Shown here in pieces: positions 46,766 through 59,710 of a stretch of 64,000 bases of DNA. The stretch lies in contig CM036158.1 of assembly GCA_020631735.1 (NCBI GenBank), positions 85,065,421 through 85,129,420 of the forward strand, written 5' to 3'. A program made the translations under genes and the position numbers. How positions within the stretch are numbered: the first letter of the stretch is position 1; each line of letters opens with the position of its first letter. The notes beneath the pieces were generated by a model. The model was not told where the DNA came from and searched no databases. It worked only from the letters and a program-made list of their open reading frames with translations. The stretch is from Saccharum officinarum (lineage: Eukaryota; Streptophyta; Magnoliopsida; Poales; Poaceae).

Positions 46766-48820
46766 CCTTCCATAGTTCCTTTGCGCCCAGGAACTCTGTT
46801 GATCCCAACAGCAAAACAGAATACTAAATTCAAATATGCTTGAGTCCAAGAATTGATACGACAATTGCAGATTTTTTTCACCATTCAAGGGAGGCCTATT
46901 GATCCAAAGGGTCATCCTAGAAAACCAGAGTAGCCGAGGCTTGATGAAGACATGCAACTTAACCTTGATAAAGGATTGATGTGTCAGTTGTCTATATAAA
47001 CATGGATTAGAGCTATTCACCTTTTAACTTACCATTACATAATAGAATGACACCTGTGAAGACTATCATAGGCTCTGTCATACTCTGTATCCATGTTTTT
47101 CATCTTAGTTTCCAATCCCACCTGTGAAGTCCATCGCCACTTATTAGGACAAAAGTGCTCATGATAAAGGCCTAGAATAACATGAGCGGGGAGCACATCC
47201 ATTATCAGCTAAGGTGATTTCACAAGTGAAAAGTACACAAAGAGTTCACATCTAGCTAATGGAACGATTTATGATAGGATTTTCCCTTTATTTTTAATAG
47301 AATCACAAAACTTTATGAACCACAATTTTTCAGAAATATGAAAATTTTCTAAACCTGCCCAATACCCAAAAATTGAAGTCACCAGTGTTTTGACAGTTAC
47401 CAAACGAGTGAATCAGATGCATATAGAACATTAAGTCCTACATCAATTAGTTGCTCTGTATGTTTTTTTAAGGAAGGAGGGGTTTCAGCCCCTACTGCAA
47501 TTTATTAAGATAAAAAAAACTGAGTTGGTACAACAAAAAGCAGAGCCATTGCTCTGTATGTTCCCGATGAAGAAATCATTAATGTATAAAGATTTGAAGC
47601 CTAAGTGCAATGAATGGAATTTTTTTAGAACAATAGTGATGACCCATAGAATCCAAGCAAATCCAGGCCAGTTACAAGAACGCTCCTCCCAATCCAGTAG
47701 CCAGTAGAGTAACGGGCCAGATGAGACTGAACTTACGAGATAACTGATCTTCTTACTCTGAAAAGCGGAATATCGGCAAGGACTACATGCTGGGCGCCCT
47801 TGTCAATGGTCTTGACATCTGATCAAGGATAACACAGGGTGCAATTCAGATTTCACAGTCCAGATCATTGGAAGATGAGCTTGCTGGCCAGATCGTAACT
47901 CATCTGGCCCTTGTTGACAGGCTTGGGGTGGCATGATCTTGGAAGCTGCTTGCACATCATTTCATACCGTAGCAACGCACGGGCTAATGCCTAATACCAA
48001 GTTCAATAACAGTTGTGAATAAAAATAAACTGGTTCACATATCAATATTATATGGAGTGACATTTTCAGGATATGTCAGGTTCAAAGCAATACTCCATGG
48101 TACTCCCAAGTCCCAATTCATCATGTTTATGTTGGGATCTGCTGTGACTACAGTACAAAGTACATGCTGAGAAAATCGGCACGCTTGCACATCAAGTTTG
48201 CTCGAATCTGTCCTTCTTTAGCTTTCAGTCTGCTACAAATTGATTTAAGAGGCCTTCTAGAATGTTATGTGGCCTGAGATTTTCAACCAAAAAAAAGATC
48301 AATCAAAATTATCCTCATGTCCATACTTTTTTTTCTCGAATATGCACGAGAGTGCATATCATTGCATTAAGAAAGAAAGAGCAGTCAGCAAATACAAACG
48401 ATGGCCGAAACACAACGCTACATATCCATACGTTTTATACACGCAAAATAACATTTTATACTTCTGCAACTAAGAGATTCATCAAACGTCAGGATCATGT
48501 TTACACCTTTTCTCCTCCCTTACAGAGCATCACAATTCCCATAGTATTCACCGGTCAATTTCTTCTGGTAGTTTAACATTTCCAAAATGTATGAACTTGA
48601 TTTCTTCTTTCCAGACTAAGGAGAAGATCATAAACAGATACAACCAACTTATAAGCACACGAGATACGCCATTTAAATACAGGGTACATGCAGTGTTTCG
48701 AAATTAAACCAAACAGAAGATAATTAATTAGTTTCCTTCAAGCAACCTTATGAAAATCCAATGGATGTTCAATCAACACAAAAATACTATCACTAACATG
48801 AGGAAGATAAAACAAATAAT

Positions 48821-48970
48821 GAAGTACATGACGGCCTGGAGGCGGAGGCCGGCGTGCTCCACCATGCCTCCCAGTTGTAGCGGCCGGGACCCTCCCGCTA
48901 CACCACGCCCCATCACACATCCACCATGATGCCCTCCACCTCGGCGCCCCGCAGAGCCATCAGACTGGCC
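48821..48970 (-). pseudogene. beta-amylase exon fragment, copy 2
   Basis: Minus-strand translation gives EVEGIMVDV, stop, WGVV, stop, REGPGRYNWEA, and after an internal deletion of about 28 bp relative to copy 1, HAGLRLQAVMYF in another frame. REGPGRYNWE is continuous here, which strengthens the beta-amylase assignment. Both stops are shared with copy 1. Confidence 0.72.
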
Positions 48971-49152
48971 GGGGGGTGTAGGAGTCGTGCGTGGCCGTGC
49001 GGGGGAAGGGGACAGTTGGGGCGTGACGTCGTGCGTCGGCCAGACGATCGAGTTCTGGAGTGGGTGTGGGTGCGGTCGACGCGGGAGCGAAGGGGTCAGA
49101 GCCGACGGAGGTCGGACGAAAACTGTTATGGCAGACAGGACAGACATTTGCT

Positions 49153-49154
<2 letters not shown>

Positions 49155-49224
<70 letters not shown>
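49155..49224. repeat. (AT)n microsatellite, copy 2
   Basis: About 70 bp of AT dinucleotides; the copy 1 tract is about 50 bp longer. Confidence 0.97.
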
Positions 49225-49592
49225 TTTATTTTGTAGCCAGGTCCAACCACGAGCCCATCGTTCGTTTGTTGGTGCCCGTCCTGGAGCCGAGCGCATTTAT
49301 GCAGCAGTAGTAATTAGCCGAGCGCCCAGAGCCAAGCCAATCTGACCGCGCCCAGAGCCTAGCTGCATGCGGTAATTAGCTGTGTAATTAATTACGACAT
49401 GAAAGAGACCGGTCCTCCCCGTTGATTATATGGTGCATTTATGTGCGGTCAAGGCAGCTGCTTTATCGTATTTCTCAGAGAATTCCGTCGCCTGAAGGCG
49501 TAGCGTGAGATTCGCTCGTAGCACTAGTGCATGCATGGACGTACCTGATGTGCGGGGGACCCGTGGGTGCATTTACTGCTTTCCGGCGTTAA

Positions 49593-50528
49593 GGGCGGTC
49601 CCAATGGTTAAAATTATACACGTGTTTCATAGTAGCCACGTCAGCAGTAGAAACCATCTCACACGGTGAAGGTTTCTTAGCCTAATAAATATTGCTTTTT
49701 TCTCTTTCTCTCCCCTGAGTCCACCGTCTTCCTCCTGGGCTCCTGTTCGGCCACCAGTGAACCGGTGAACCAGAGCCTACATAGACGAACGCAGTCTGGC
49801 CACTAGTGAACTCGTGCTCATCGTTGAGCACAAAGGACGGCGCGGGGGAGCACTCTGACGGCCGGTGCATAAATCCATAGATAAACTGCGAATCGTACAG
49901 GCTAGCAAGGGATCGCTTTCTCTCAGATTCGAATCTTCCAACCCAGCAGCGGCGCGAGGAGCGAGCGAAAGGAGCTTCGCGGCCTGTGCGCGGTGGCCGG
50001 CGAGCGCAGCCTAGGCGGAGGAGCGTCCTGCGCGACGGCGTCCGGCGAGCGCAGCCTGGGCAGAGGGCGCGTCCTGCGCGGCGGCGCGGCCAGCGCCTGA
50101 GCGGACAGCACGAGCGTGCGCGAGGAGCTTCGCGGCCTACGCGCGGTGGCCCGTGAGCCTGGCGGAGGCGCGTCCTGCGCGCGGCATCCGTGGAGCGCAG
50201 CCTGGGCGGACGAGCGTCCTACGCGTGGCGGCCGGCGAGCACGGCCTCGGCGGAGGCGCATCCTGCGTAGCGGATTGCCCTTCGCAGCCAGCGAGCACAG
50301 CCTTGGGCGCGGCAGCGAAGACGTAGAAACTACTCGTTTCTCCCCAACGCGAAAATGACGGATTCCTAGTGTATCGTTCCGAGCGTCGACGCCGTTTCTC
50401 TACGAGGAAACCGTTTCCTCAAATTTCCTTCTCTTTCTTCATTAAATAGGCTGTATCATATTTTTGCTAAGTTGGCAACATATTTATTATGGATAGAAAC
50501 GACCATTAATAGTCTATTAGGACTGCCC
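49593..50528. mobile_element. TAA-flanked DNA transposon with GC-rich interior, copy 2
   Basis: Termini GGGCGGTCCC and GGACTGCCC are flanked by TAA at 49590-49592 and 50529-50531. The 3-bp duplication is intact here. Interior as in 15238-16169, with several one-base indels that change the repeat-rich reading frame. Confidence 0.65.
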
Positions 50529-50920
50529 TAATGCTTGATTATTGGCGTTGAAGGCTTGCATGTACTACGTACGTAGCCTACGTCCAATGCACTCTTCCAA
50601 TCCACCCATTCAGATTCTAGATTGCCGGCTGGGGAGTCATCAGTTCCATCAACCATGTTCATCCATGGCGGCCAGGAAGAGCAGTCAACAGAGTCGGCGC
50701 TGGCTGGGATGTCGGCGCCGCCGGTGACGCCGATGACAACGCCGATTCCAGATGGGATAGTATCGAGCAACTCGTCGCCATCGCCACCAGCAAGATTAGT
50801 TAGAGTGACTCCTCTTCAACCTGTATCGCCGGCAACCATGGAGACTCCTGATAAGGACAAGACGTACATGCATGTGAGTATATTTACTAGCTTCGAAGAA
50901 TAGTATGGTAGTAGTATGGT

Positions 50921-51150
50921 AGGGAGAAATTTTTTATTAAGTATTCGAAGAATAGTATGGTAGTGCAGATTCGCGTAAATATTATTAGTGAAAATTCTCG
51001 TAAATGTTTCTTGGTGCAAATTCTCGTAAAAAAATATTATTCTTGTAAATTCTCTTAAATATTTCGTAGTGCTGATTCTTGTAAATATTTTTTAGTGAAA
51101 ATTGTCGTAAATGTTTCTTACTGCCAATTCTCGTAAATTTTTGTTGATAT
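50921..51150 (+). repeat. TTCTCGTAAAT-type motif array in intron 1, copy 2
   Basis: Same degenerate units as at 16562-16790 (AAATTCTCGTAAATGTTTC and variants), in the same orientation as the gene. Confidence 0.7.
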
Positions 51151-52313
51151 GAACTGCTGTAATCAAAGTGGATGATTTTTAATTAGTATGGTATATACTA
51201 TGTGTGCATAAGAAACTTCGACGGTGTTGGGATAATTTGTACTGTACAGTAGATGTAGGATGTGATCATAAAGTTGTTATCTGTGAAATAGGAACCCTGT
51301 TTGCCTGAAGCAATTGTGCCAAATGAAGAGTTGCGTTTCAACAGTAGTGATGAAGCTAAGGAGTTTTACTACAAATATGCGAGCAAAGCAGGATTCGGCG
51401 TCCGCATAACCAAGAGCCATAAAACTGTTATAGAGTTGAACTGCAATAAACAAGGGCACTGGGATTTCTACAAGCCCGGGGAGGACAGAGTCACAGAGAA
51501 AATGTCAATGAGGTGTGGATGCAAGGCATTTGTGAAGGTTAAATGGAATATGAAGAAGGGGTATTGGTTTTTTGAGAGGATACGGTTGGAACACTCTCAC
51601 CCCTTGCATCCACAGCCATGCTTAACACAATACCTGAACGCGCACAAGGAGAAGGACCCAACAATCATGAGGATTGTTGATCAGATGCAGAGGTGTGATG
51701 TACCCCTTAATGCAACCGTTAATGTGTTGTCAGACATATATGGTGGTCGGCAAAACTTCACATTCACAGAGATGGACTTGAAAAACAGGTAATGTAGAAA
51801 GTATAGTACTTACACTGCGCATCTCATCTCATTTGGTAATTTATCTGTTTTGATATGATTTGTTTGATGTTGTAATTTCAGGAAAGCTGCAGCTGCCAAG
51901 GCGGAGAGGGAAAACGATATTCCCAAGCTGCTAGAGTTTTTTTCGGAGATGAAGGCTCAGAATGAATATTTCTTCTATGAGGTGCAGGTGGACAACGAAA
52001 ACATTGTAAAGAATGTTTTTTGGAGTCATGCAAGCCAGCGTGCAGAGTATAGAGATTTTGGAGATGTTGTCACATTTGACACCACATACAAAACGAATAT
52101 GTATAACATGCCTGTGGCTATGTTTGTCGGTTCGAACCATCAACTACAAAATGTCGTGTTTGGGGAGGCACTTTTACAGGATGAGCAGGCTGACACGTTC
52201 GAGTGGTTGTTTAAATCATTCCAAAAGTGCATGACTGGGAGTCGTGATCCAAGATGTATACTCACAGGTTAGCATACAGAATTTTCTTTATTATTTCTCA
52301 AAGATAGGATACT

Positions 52314-52516
52314 AAATTCTCGTAAATGTTTGTTAGTGCAATTTCTCGTAAATGTTTCTTGGTGCAAATACTCGTAAATGTTTGTTAGTGCAATTTCTCG
52401 TAATGTTTCTTGGTTACAAATTCTCGTAAATATTTCTTTGTGCAATTTCTTGTAAATATGTCTTGGTGCTAATTCTCGTAAATACTTGTTAGTACAAATT
52501 CTCGTAAATATGTCTT
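52314..52516 (+). repeat. TTCTCGTAAAT-type motif array in intron 3
   Basis: Seven to eight units of the type GCAATTTCTCGTAAATGTTT follow one another in the intron between exons 3 and 4. The orientation is as in intron 1. The sequence repeats about every 20-35 bp without strict periodicity. Confidence 0.75.
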
Positions 52517-52801
52517 ACAAAAAGTGTCTTGTGGTACAGATCAGGATCCGGCCATGGCTGTAGCCATCGGTAGGGTGTTTAAAAAAACGATACACAGGTT
52601 GTGTCGTTGGCACATGCTGAATAAGTATCGGAACGAGCTGAAGAAACTATACAAGTTGCATGAGGGTCTGAAGATAAAATTGCTCACTGTGATCAATCAC
52701 CCGTTTACACCTGTAGAGTTTGAGGCTGCATGGAATGCGTTGGTGGATGAATATGGTATACGTGAAGATGAAGCTATTCAGGGTCTTTGTCGCCCTACCT
52801 T

Positions 52802-53509
52802 GACTCCACCGTGGATCCCTACCCCTAAGCTCTTCCTGTTGCTCAGTAGCCATGACGCGGTTTGGAAGTTCGAACGTCTGGGTCTCATACGAACGCAGCC
52901 GCAGGTAGAAGATGAGCAGTTCATATGTTAGTTTTTTTTAGCGATTAGACGAAACGTTACTTGGGCTATGCGCTGGGCTTTCATTAGTTTAGGACGTTAT
53001 TGGCCTGCTGTGGTGCTGCCGGCCTCAATCTTGTAGTCTGACAATTTGTGATCTCGCCCTTTTGTCTTCTCCATCTCGAAAGCGCGAGGCAACGCCGTCG
53101 GGCGATGTGGTGACTGGTGAGGTCGTGAGGGCACCGGCAGCCATCAAGGAGGCATCAAGCGTTAATGGCAACAGGCCAATAGTTCAGCACTTTCTAGTTC
53201 GTGCACTTTCTGTTCCTTCCCGCTCCTCCAGCAAGGTTGCAACAGGTTGTCTTAGATTGGCACGGTTCCTGCACTTCGTGCTCCTTCCTGTATCACGGCC
53301 ACAAGGCCTCAAACCTGAAACTCTTCTTTTTAGTTGTTTACTTGTGTCTTCAAATAATCAATTTGTTGTAATTTGGTTCGAAGTGCTCACTAAGTTAGTA
53401 AATTTGGTTGCTGAATTTTTATATATTTGTGCTTGAGGGTCACAACGTCTTGAGTATAAAGCATTTTAACGAGAGATATTACTTTGCTATCTATCTATAT
53501 TATCGATTC
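52802..53509. mobile_element. 0.7-kb insertion in FAR1-type exon 4 with 11-bp target duplication
   Basis: CGCCCTACCTT occurs at 52791-52801 and 53510-53520, in the same reading frame. Removing one copy and the intervening 708 bp restores a continuous frame from DEAIQGLCRPTL to AAYLKPLYCGRM. The insert has no inverted ends. Its left part is open for about 43 codons to a stop at 52929-52931 (ending QVEDEQFIC), followed by UTR-like sequence and a right end of CTATCTATCTATATTAT. A retroposed, 5'-truncated transcript or a short LINE/SINE-type element fits. The source is not recognised. Confidence 0.65.
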
Positions 53510-53795
53510 CGCCCTACCTTAATTTCTTTCTGTCCTCCGCCACTGGTTGCGGCTTATCTGAAACCCTTGTATTGTGGGAGGATGACTTCTACACAAAGAA
53601 GTGAAAGTGTGAATAAGATGCTCAAGAGTAGGCATTTCACAGGTCATATGACATGCATAAGCAAATTTGCACACAAGATGCTTGAGTTCATTCAGCACAC
53701 AAATCACACGGCGGCAGGAGAAACACATTGGTCATAGGTAAGATCATCAGCAGTTGTTAAAACTGAATTAGTATGAACTTGTATGTATATAAATA

Positions 53796-54476
53796 GGAAA
53801 AAGTCTAATTGACCCCCAACTATTGGGGGTGGTCTAGTTTACCCCTCAACTATGAAACGGTCTAATTTACCCCCTGAACTTTGCAAAACCGGTTAAATCA
53901 CCCCCTCGAGCGGTTTTGGACGGCGGTTTTGCTACAGTAACAATGGATTTCCTACAGTAACAGTGGTTTTGTCCTTTTCTTTTTATTTATTTCGTCTGAA
54001 TCTTTGAAAAATCATAGTAAATAAAAAAAAATCATAAAATGTAAAATCCAATTTTGTTGGACTCCACATGAGTATTAGTACAAAGTTTTTGTTGTATGAA
54101 TTATTCAAATTAATTACAGAAAAAAATAGATCAAAAATTACAGCAAAAACTTTGTACTAAAGCATACTATATTATATGTTCACTGTGTAGATCTACTCAT
54201 GTGGAGTCCAACAAAATTGAATTTTTCATTTTGTGATTTTTTTGTGATTTACTATGATTTTTCAAAGATTCAGACGAAATAAATAAAAAAAGAAAATGAC
54301 AAAACCACTGTTACTGTAGCAAAACCGTTGTTACTGTAGCAAAACCACCATCCAAAACCGCTCGAGGGGGTGATTTGGCCGGTTTTGCAAAGTTCAGGAG
54401 GTAAATTAGACCGTTTCATAGTTGAGTGGGTAAACTAGACCACCCCCAATAGTTGGGGGTCAAGTAGACTTTTTCC
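53796..54476. mobile_element. Long inverted-repeat MULE-type MITE in intron 4
   Basis: The ends are GGAAAAAGTCTAATTGACCC and its complement at 54457-54476. The arms pair for most of the 681 bp (GGTCTAGTTTACCCCTCAAC, CCCCCTCGAGCGGTTTTGGA, GACTCCACATGAGT). The 10-bp direct repeat TATATAAATA flanks it at 53786-53795 and 54477-54486, in the range for Mutator-like elements. The core is shared with 26768-27683. Transcription would give a long hairpin. Confidence 0.88.
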
Positions 54477-54849
54477 TATATAAATATTGTCCAAATACGA
54501 TAAAGATTTTCCTGTTGCTTATGTTGACTAAATGTTTGGTGTGTTTGTATATGAAACAGGCTGATAATTTCCGTGTGACCTTGCAACGCTTTGATGGCCA
54601 TTTGAGCAGGGTGTACACAAGGGCTGTGTACAAAAAGTACAGGGATGCTTATTTATACTGTACCGCATTTCGTATAGATCCTGACGCGGACAACATCGAT
54701 AGTTACCTGGTGACCCACACGAATCAGTCTTGGAAATATGTATGGTTTCAACATTCTTTCATAGTGCACGCAAATGTGAGAGAAGGTAAATACACATGCG
54801 AGTGCAAGACATGGGAGCATACCGGTAAGAGAGTGTTTTAGTAAAGCAA

Positions 54850-55080
54850 GGGGTGTTTGGTTGGAGGAGTTAAAGTTTAACAAACACTGTAGCACTTTTG
54901 TTTTATTTGACAAAAAAAATTTCAATCTTTGACTAATTAGACTTAATAGATTCGTCTCGTAAATTACTCCTAATTTGTGTCGACATGCATGCAATTAGTC
55001 TACATTTAGTACTTCATGCATTTGAGGAAACATTGATATGATGAGAGTTAAACTTTAACACATTGAAACCAAACATGCCC
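54850..55080. mobile_element. Tourist-like MITE in intron 5
   Basis: It starts GGGGTGTTTGGTTGG and ends AACCAAACATGCCC, with TTAATAGATTCGTCTCG and TTTAGTACTTCATGCATTTG in the interior. Flanking CAA and TAA suggest a slightly diverged TAA duplication. It lies in the intron between the two halves of the SWIM finger. Confidence 0.75.
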
Positions 55081-55502
55081 TAAGGCTAGGATATTTTTAT
55101 CATGATATTGTTATGGTAACCATATTAATTAGAAAGCACAAAATTGATCATTTCAGGGTTGTTCTGTGCTCATCTTATTAAAGCCTTCACATACCTGCCA
55201 ATTGAAAATATACCTTCAGAATATATAAAGAAGAGGTACACCAGGGATCCAAGGATGATGGTAACTTGGGACAGGAATGACATTGTGAATTTGGGAGAAG
55301 ACTGTGAAGATGAACGGTATAATACCAAGAAGCTAGTAGAGGTTGCAATGATGGCAGTAAGGGCACTCCGCAAAACAAACATTGGGGTTCAGAGAGGCTG
55401 TGAAGATTTTATGGCATTAGCTGACTGGGGTGAATCCGTTGCTAGAGATACTGGCGCAACATTGAATGGGGACAATGGGAATGAAGGAGTTGCGGCAAAT
55501 AT

Positions 55503-56570
55503 TGTTAAAGAATTAGGCAATTTCTATATTAAAAGCATGATTAAATCTAGAACATAAATCATGGTAAATATATGAACTAGATTAAACATGTATGGCATAC
55601 TAGTATAGCAGATCAGCATATTCCACGACATCAACATGACAAGCATTGATAGTCCAGCAGATAGATTAGATTGTACAAATATCAAGATTAGATCAAGAGA
55701 ATTATACCTTTCGGTTGTAGTAGTAGATGGTGTTGAAGATGTGGCTGGCGATGGTGATGGAGCGAGATCGCTGATGTCGATATCGTCGATGTTGAAGTCT
55801 TCATCGAAGTCGTCGATGACAGGCGGAGGAGTATTCTTGATGACGATCCCGCGAGCTCTAGCACGACGAAGCCGACGCGCCGATGCACCCTTTGGAAGAC
55901 GAGCCGTTGTGGAAGCTTTGGGAGCAATCGCGCAAAGAACGCTTCCCAAAAACCTTATTCGCCTTCTCCCGGTGCAGGATCGCAAAGACGAGGGTTCCGG
56001 AGACCTGCTCACCCGGTCGCTGGTGCACGCAAGCGATCGGACTGGAGTAGCTACAGCGGCGGCGCAATAGCGAGTAGAGGCAAAAACCTTAGCTCAACTG
56101 AATACGTTTTGGTGTGGCCGGCAAGTTGCTTATATAGTTCTGTTCAACCAATCTCGTGTCGCGATCACGATCTAAATTGATTTAGGACTCTTAATTTGTA
56201 ACCGATTAGGACTCATGCAACTTGAAGGCCAAGAAACCAAAAACGAAAACAGCAAAAGGAGATCGCGCTCCCGTAAGGCGAGGAGCCGGATTTTGGCGGA
56301 CCATTCACGTAGGTGCCGCGCACCCGCGCCCTTCGCCCCGCCCGGCCCGGCGAGGCAAGGCGAGCGCGTGTGGGCTTCTCTTACTCCTTCTCACACTAGA
56401 CTTAAGGAAGTGGAGAGGACTTACATATTTAAGTATGACTACCTCCACTTCAACAAGCAAGGTGGTACTAAAGAGTTCCCACATCCCCTCTTGCTCACAT
56501 GAATGGGCTTTTGAGATTTATTAGAAATTTCACAATTGGTTATTGGGCCAAGCCCATATAAATTCCAATA
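55503..56570 (-). repeat. Copia 3' LTR
   Basis: On the plus strand it starts TGTTAAAGAATTAGG and ends AATTCCAATA; the last dinucleotide has changed from the CA seen in the other LTR. It contains a 47-bp stretch (56171-56217 region) absent from the 5' LTR. Plus-strand ORFs inside it are antisense chance frames. Confidence 0.9.
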
Positions 56571-57124
56571 ATCCCCCACTAGATCTAAAATACTCATTTA
56601 GAGATTTGCCTGTTCTCACTACTGTTTGATATACCAGTGTTTCGGCAGAGACTGTGAAGTTGAACTTCCGCCTAGAATCTCAAGCTACACTCATCCACAA
56701 CTTGAACAATGGACTATACCTTGAATTGCAAGTTTTGTGCGAATAAGCTTTGCTCAAAGTCAAACTTGTTAAAACCACCCAAGTCTCCGTAGGTGGAGCA
56801 TATACCTCATACTCCCTGGTCTCTTCATGAGCTTACTAGAGACCACCCAAGTCTCATAGACTGCGACGTTATACAGTCAAACTCATATATGTATGTTCTT
56901 TCAAGAATGCTTTGTAGGATAACATCTTCGCTTGTTAAAGCCAATAGAACATGTTAAGGCATTAACCAACCTACCATATAGTGCCTCAACGCTTTGAGAG
57001 TATTACATCTTCACATAGAAAGAGTTATAATTATACTCTCCTTGGTTTACCAATAGTTTGTTCTTCCTAGATCCTAAGTCACGGGATCTCCGATCAAAAA
57101 GGTTAGGTTACTACTACTGTAAAC

Positions 57125-59710
57125 TCATATGGGTCTCAAACCCATCTCCCTTGATGCTATTTCTATCACATTCCGTGATATCCCTTTGGTAAAGGGATCT
57201 GCCAGGTTCTTGTCTGTTTGCACATAAGCCACAGTGATTACTCCGGAGTTTCTCAACTTCCTGACAGACTTCAAATGTCTTTTAACGTGTCTTGTTGACT
57301 TCGTATTATCCTTAGCACTATTTACTTTAGTGATCACTGTTTAGTTATCACAGTTCATAAGGATAGTCGGTATTGTTTTTTCAACCACTGGCAAGTCTGA
57401 CAAGAGCTCACGCAGCCACTCTGCCTCTGCAGAAGCTGTATCCAAAGCAGTAAGTTCTGCTTCCATGGTAGATTTAGTCAAAATAGTTTGTTTACTAGAC
57501 CTCTAAGACACTACGCCATCTTCAAGAGTAAACACATACCCACTAGTGGCATAGATTTGATCAATATCAGAAATCTAGTTCGCATCACTATATCCCTCTA
57601 GCACAGCTAGGTGCCTAGAATAGTGAATCCCAAAACTCATTGTACCTTTAAGATAACGCAAGACCCTCTCAAGTGCATACCAATGATTATCACCCGGATT
57701 GGACATGTACCTACTCAACTTGCACACGGCAAAAGAGATATCTGGTCTGGTTTCGCTAGCTAGATACATGAGTGAACCAATTATCTGAGAATATCTCAAC
57801 TGATCTCTAGCAATCTTCTTATTATTTCTCAATGTCACACTAGGATCATAAGGTGTTGGAGTAGGCTTGCTATCCATAAAGCCAAAACGGCTGAAGACCT
57901 TCTCAACATAGTGAGATTGTGACAAGGTAATCCCACTATCTTCCTTAATCAGCTTAATGTTTAGAATTACATCAGCTTCTCCTAGATCTTTCATGTCAAA
58001 ACTCTGATAAAAAAGACTTGACCTCATTAATAATATCAATGTTTGTTCCAAAGATTAGAATATCATCAACATATAAACATAATATAATAGATTGGCTCCC
58101 ACCATGTCGATAATACACACACCTAACAGTTTCATTAACAGCAAAGCCCGCACCAGTTAAAATAGTGCCAAACTTCTCATGCCATTGTTTAGGTGCTTGT
58201 TTCAAGCCATACAAAGACTTCAGTAATTTACACACCTTCTGCTCTTTACCTTTTACTACAAATCCATCTGGCTAATTCATATAAATCTCCTCATCCAACT
58301 CTCCATTAAGGAAAGTTGTCTTCACGTCCATTTCATGAACGAGAAGACCATACGAGGCAGCCAGAGAAAGTAGCACTCGAATAGTGGTCATTCTAGCAAC
58401 AGATGAATAAGTATCAAAGAAATCCTCGCCTTCCTTCTGGGTATAACCCTTAGCCACAAGCCGAGTCTTGTACTTGTCAATAGTACCATCAGGCCTAAGC
58501 TTCTTCTTGAACACCCACTTATATCCAATTAGTTTATAACCAAAAGGTAGCTCAGATAACTCCCAAGTTCCATTAGAAAGAATCGAGTCCATCGCACTAC
58601 GAACAACTTTTTTTAAATCATCTGCATCTGGAGATACGTATGCCTCTGTAATAGAGGTAGGAGTATCGTCCACAAGATACACAATGAAATCATCACCAAA
58701 GGATTTTGCAATCCTTCGTCTCTTGTTCCTCGCAGGAACTTCATTGTCATTCTCCTCAAGGACTTCTTCAGGTGGTTGCTCAAATGACTCAATAGAAGAC
58801 TCAATAGGTATAGTAAAATCAGGAGCTATCTCAGAGGAAAATCTAGCATTGCTACACATATCTTTCATAGGGAATATATTTTCAAAAAATATAGCACACG
58901 AGATTCAAAAATTGTATCCACATGCATATCAGGAACTTCAGATTTTACTACTAAAAATCTATAGACAATGTTATGGTGAGCATATCCTAGAAAGACACAA
59001 TCCACAGTCTTCGGTCCAAGCTTACGCTTCTTAGAAATTGGGACATTGACTTTCGCCAAATATCTCCACGTGCGTAAGTATGAAAGTGATGGTTTCCTTC
59101 CAATCCAATTCTCATATGAAGTTGTCTATTTATTTCTGTTTGGAATTATATTCAGGACATGACTCGCAGTCAATAGAGCTTCCTCCCACCATGCCTTAGA
59201 TAGACCAGCAGTGTCTAACATGGCGTTCATCAAGTCAGTCAGCGTGCGGTTTTTCCTCTCGGCAATCCCGTTTGATTCGGGCGAATAGGGAGCTGTCCTC
59301 TCATGAATAATACCATGTTTCGCACAGAACTCATCAAATAATATAGAAAAATATTTACCACCATGATCTGACCTTAGATGTTTAATTTTTCTCTCTAGTT
59401 GATTTTCAACTTCAGCCTTCTAGATTTTAAAGTAATCTAGCGTTTCATCTTTAGTTTTAAGCAAGTAAACATAGCAAAATCTAGTTGCACCATTAATTAA
59501 AGTCATGAAATATCTCTTTCCACATTTTGTCAACACACCATTCATCTCGCAAATATCAGAATGTATGAGTTCTAGAGGTGCAAAGTTTCTCTCCTTCGCT
59601 GCCCTATGAGGCTTTCGAGGTTGCTTAGATTGCACACAGCTATGACACTTAGAACCTTTGACAATAGTGAGATCTGGAATTAAATTCAGGCTAGAAAAAT
59701 GTGACATCAA
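57125..59710 (-). pseudogene. Copia pol remains: integrase, reverse transcriptase, RNase H
   Basis: Reading the minus strand from right to left in this segment: integrase core with KCHSCVQSK of the HHCC finger, IHSDICEMNG, and the late YSPESNGIAERKNRTL box. RT follows with YKTRLVAKGYTQKEG, HEMDVKTTFLNGELDEEIYM and the catalytic LYVDDILIFG. RNase H follows with LEGYSDAN and the end AYVQTDKNLADPFTKGI. Stops interrupt at expected Gln and Trp codons (for example MN-stop-PDGF, VS-stop-RSSKQT, CDN-stop-TVITK). A frameshift lies near 58000-58050. It is not functional. Confidence 0.9.

Noticed and set aside
50921..52516. Spaced repeats resembling a CRISPR array
   Set aside because: This is plant nuclear DNA with introns; units are degenerate, spacing is irregular and no cas genes exist.
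55636..56070. 144-codon plus-strand ORF and its relative at 61197-61472
   Set aside because: Both lie antisense inside the Copia LTRs and differ by frame-breaking changes between the two LTRs.
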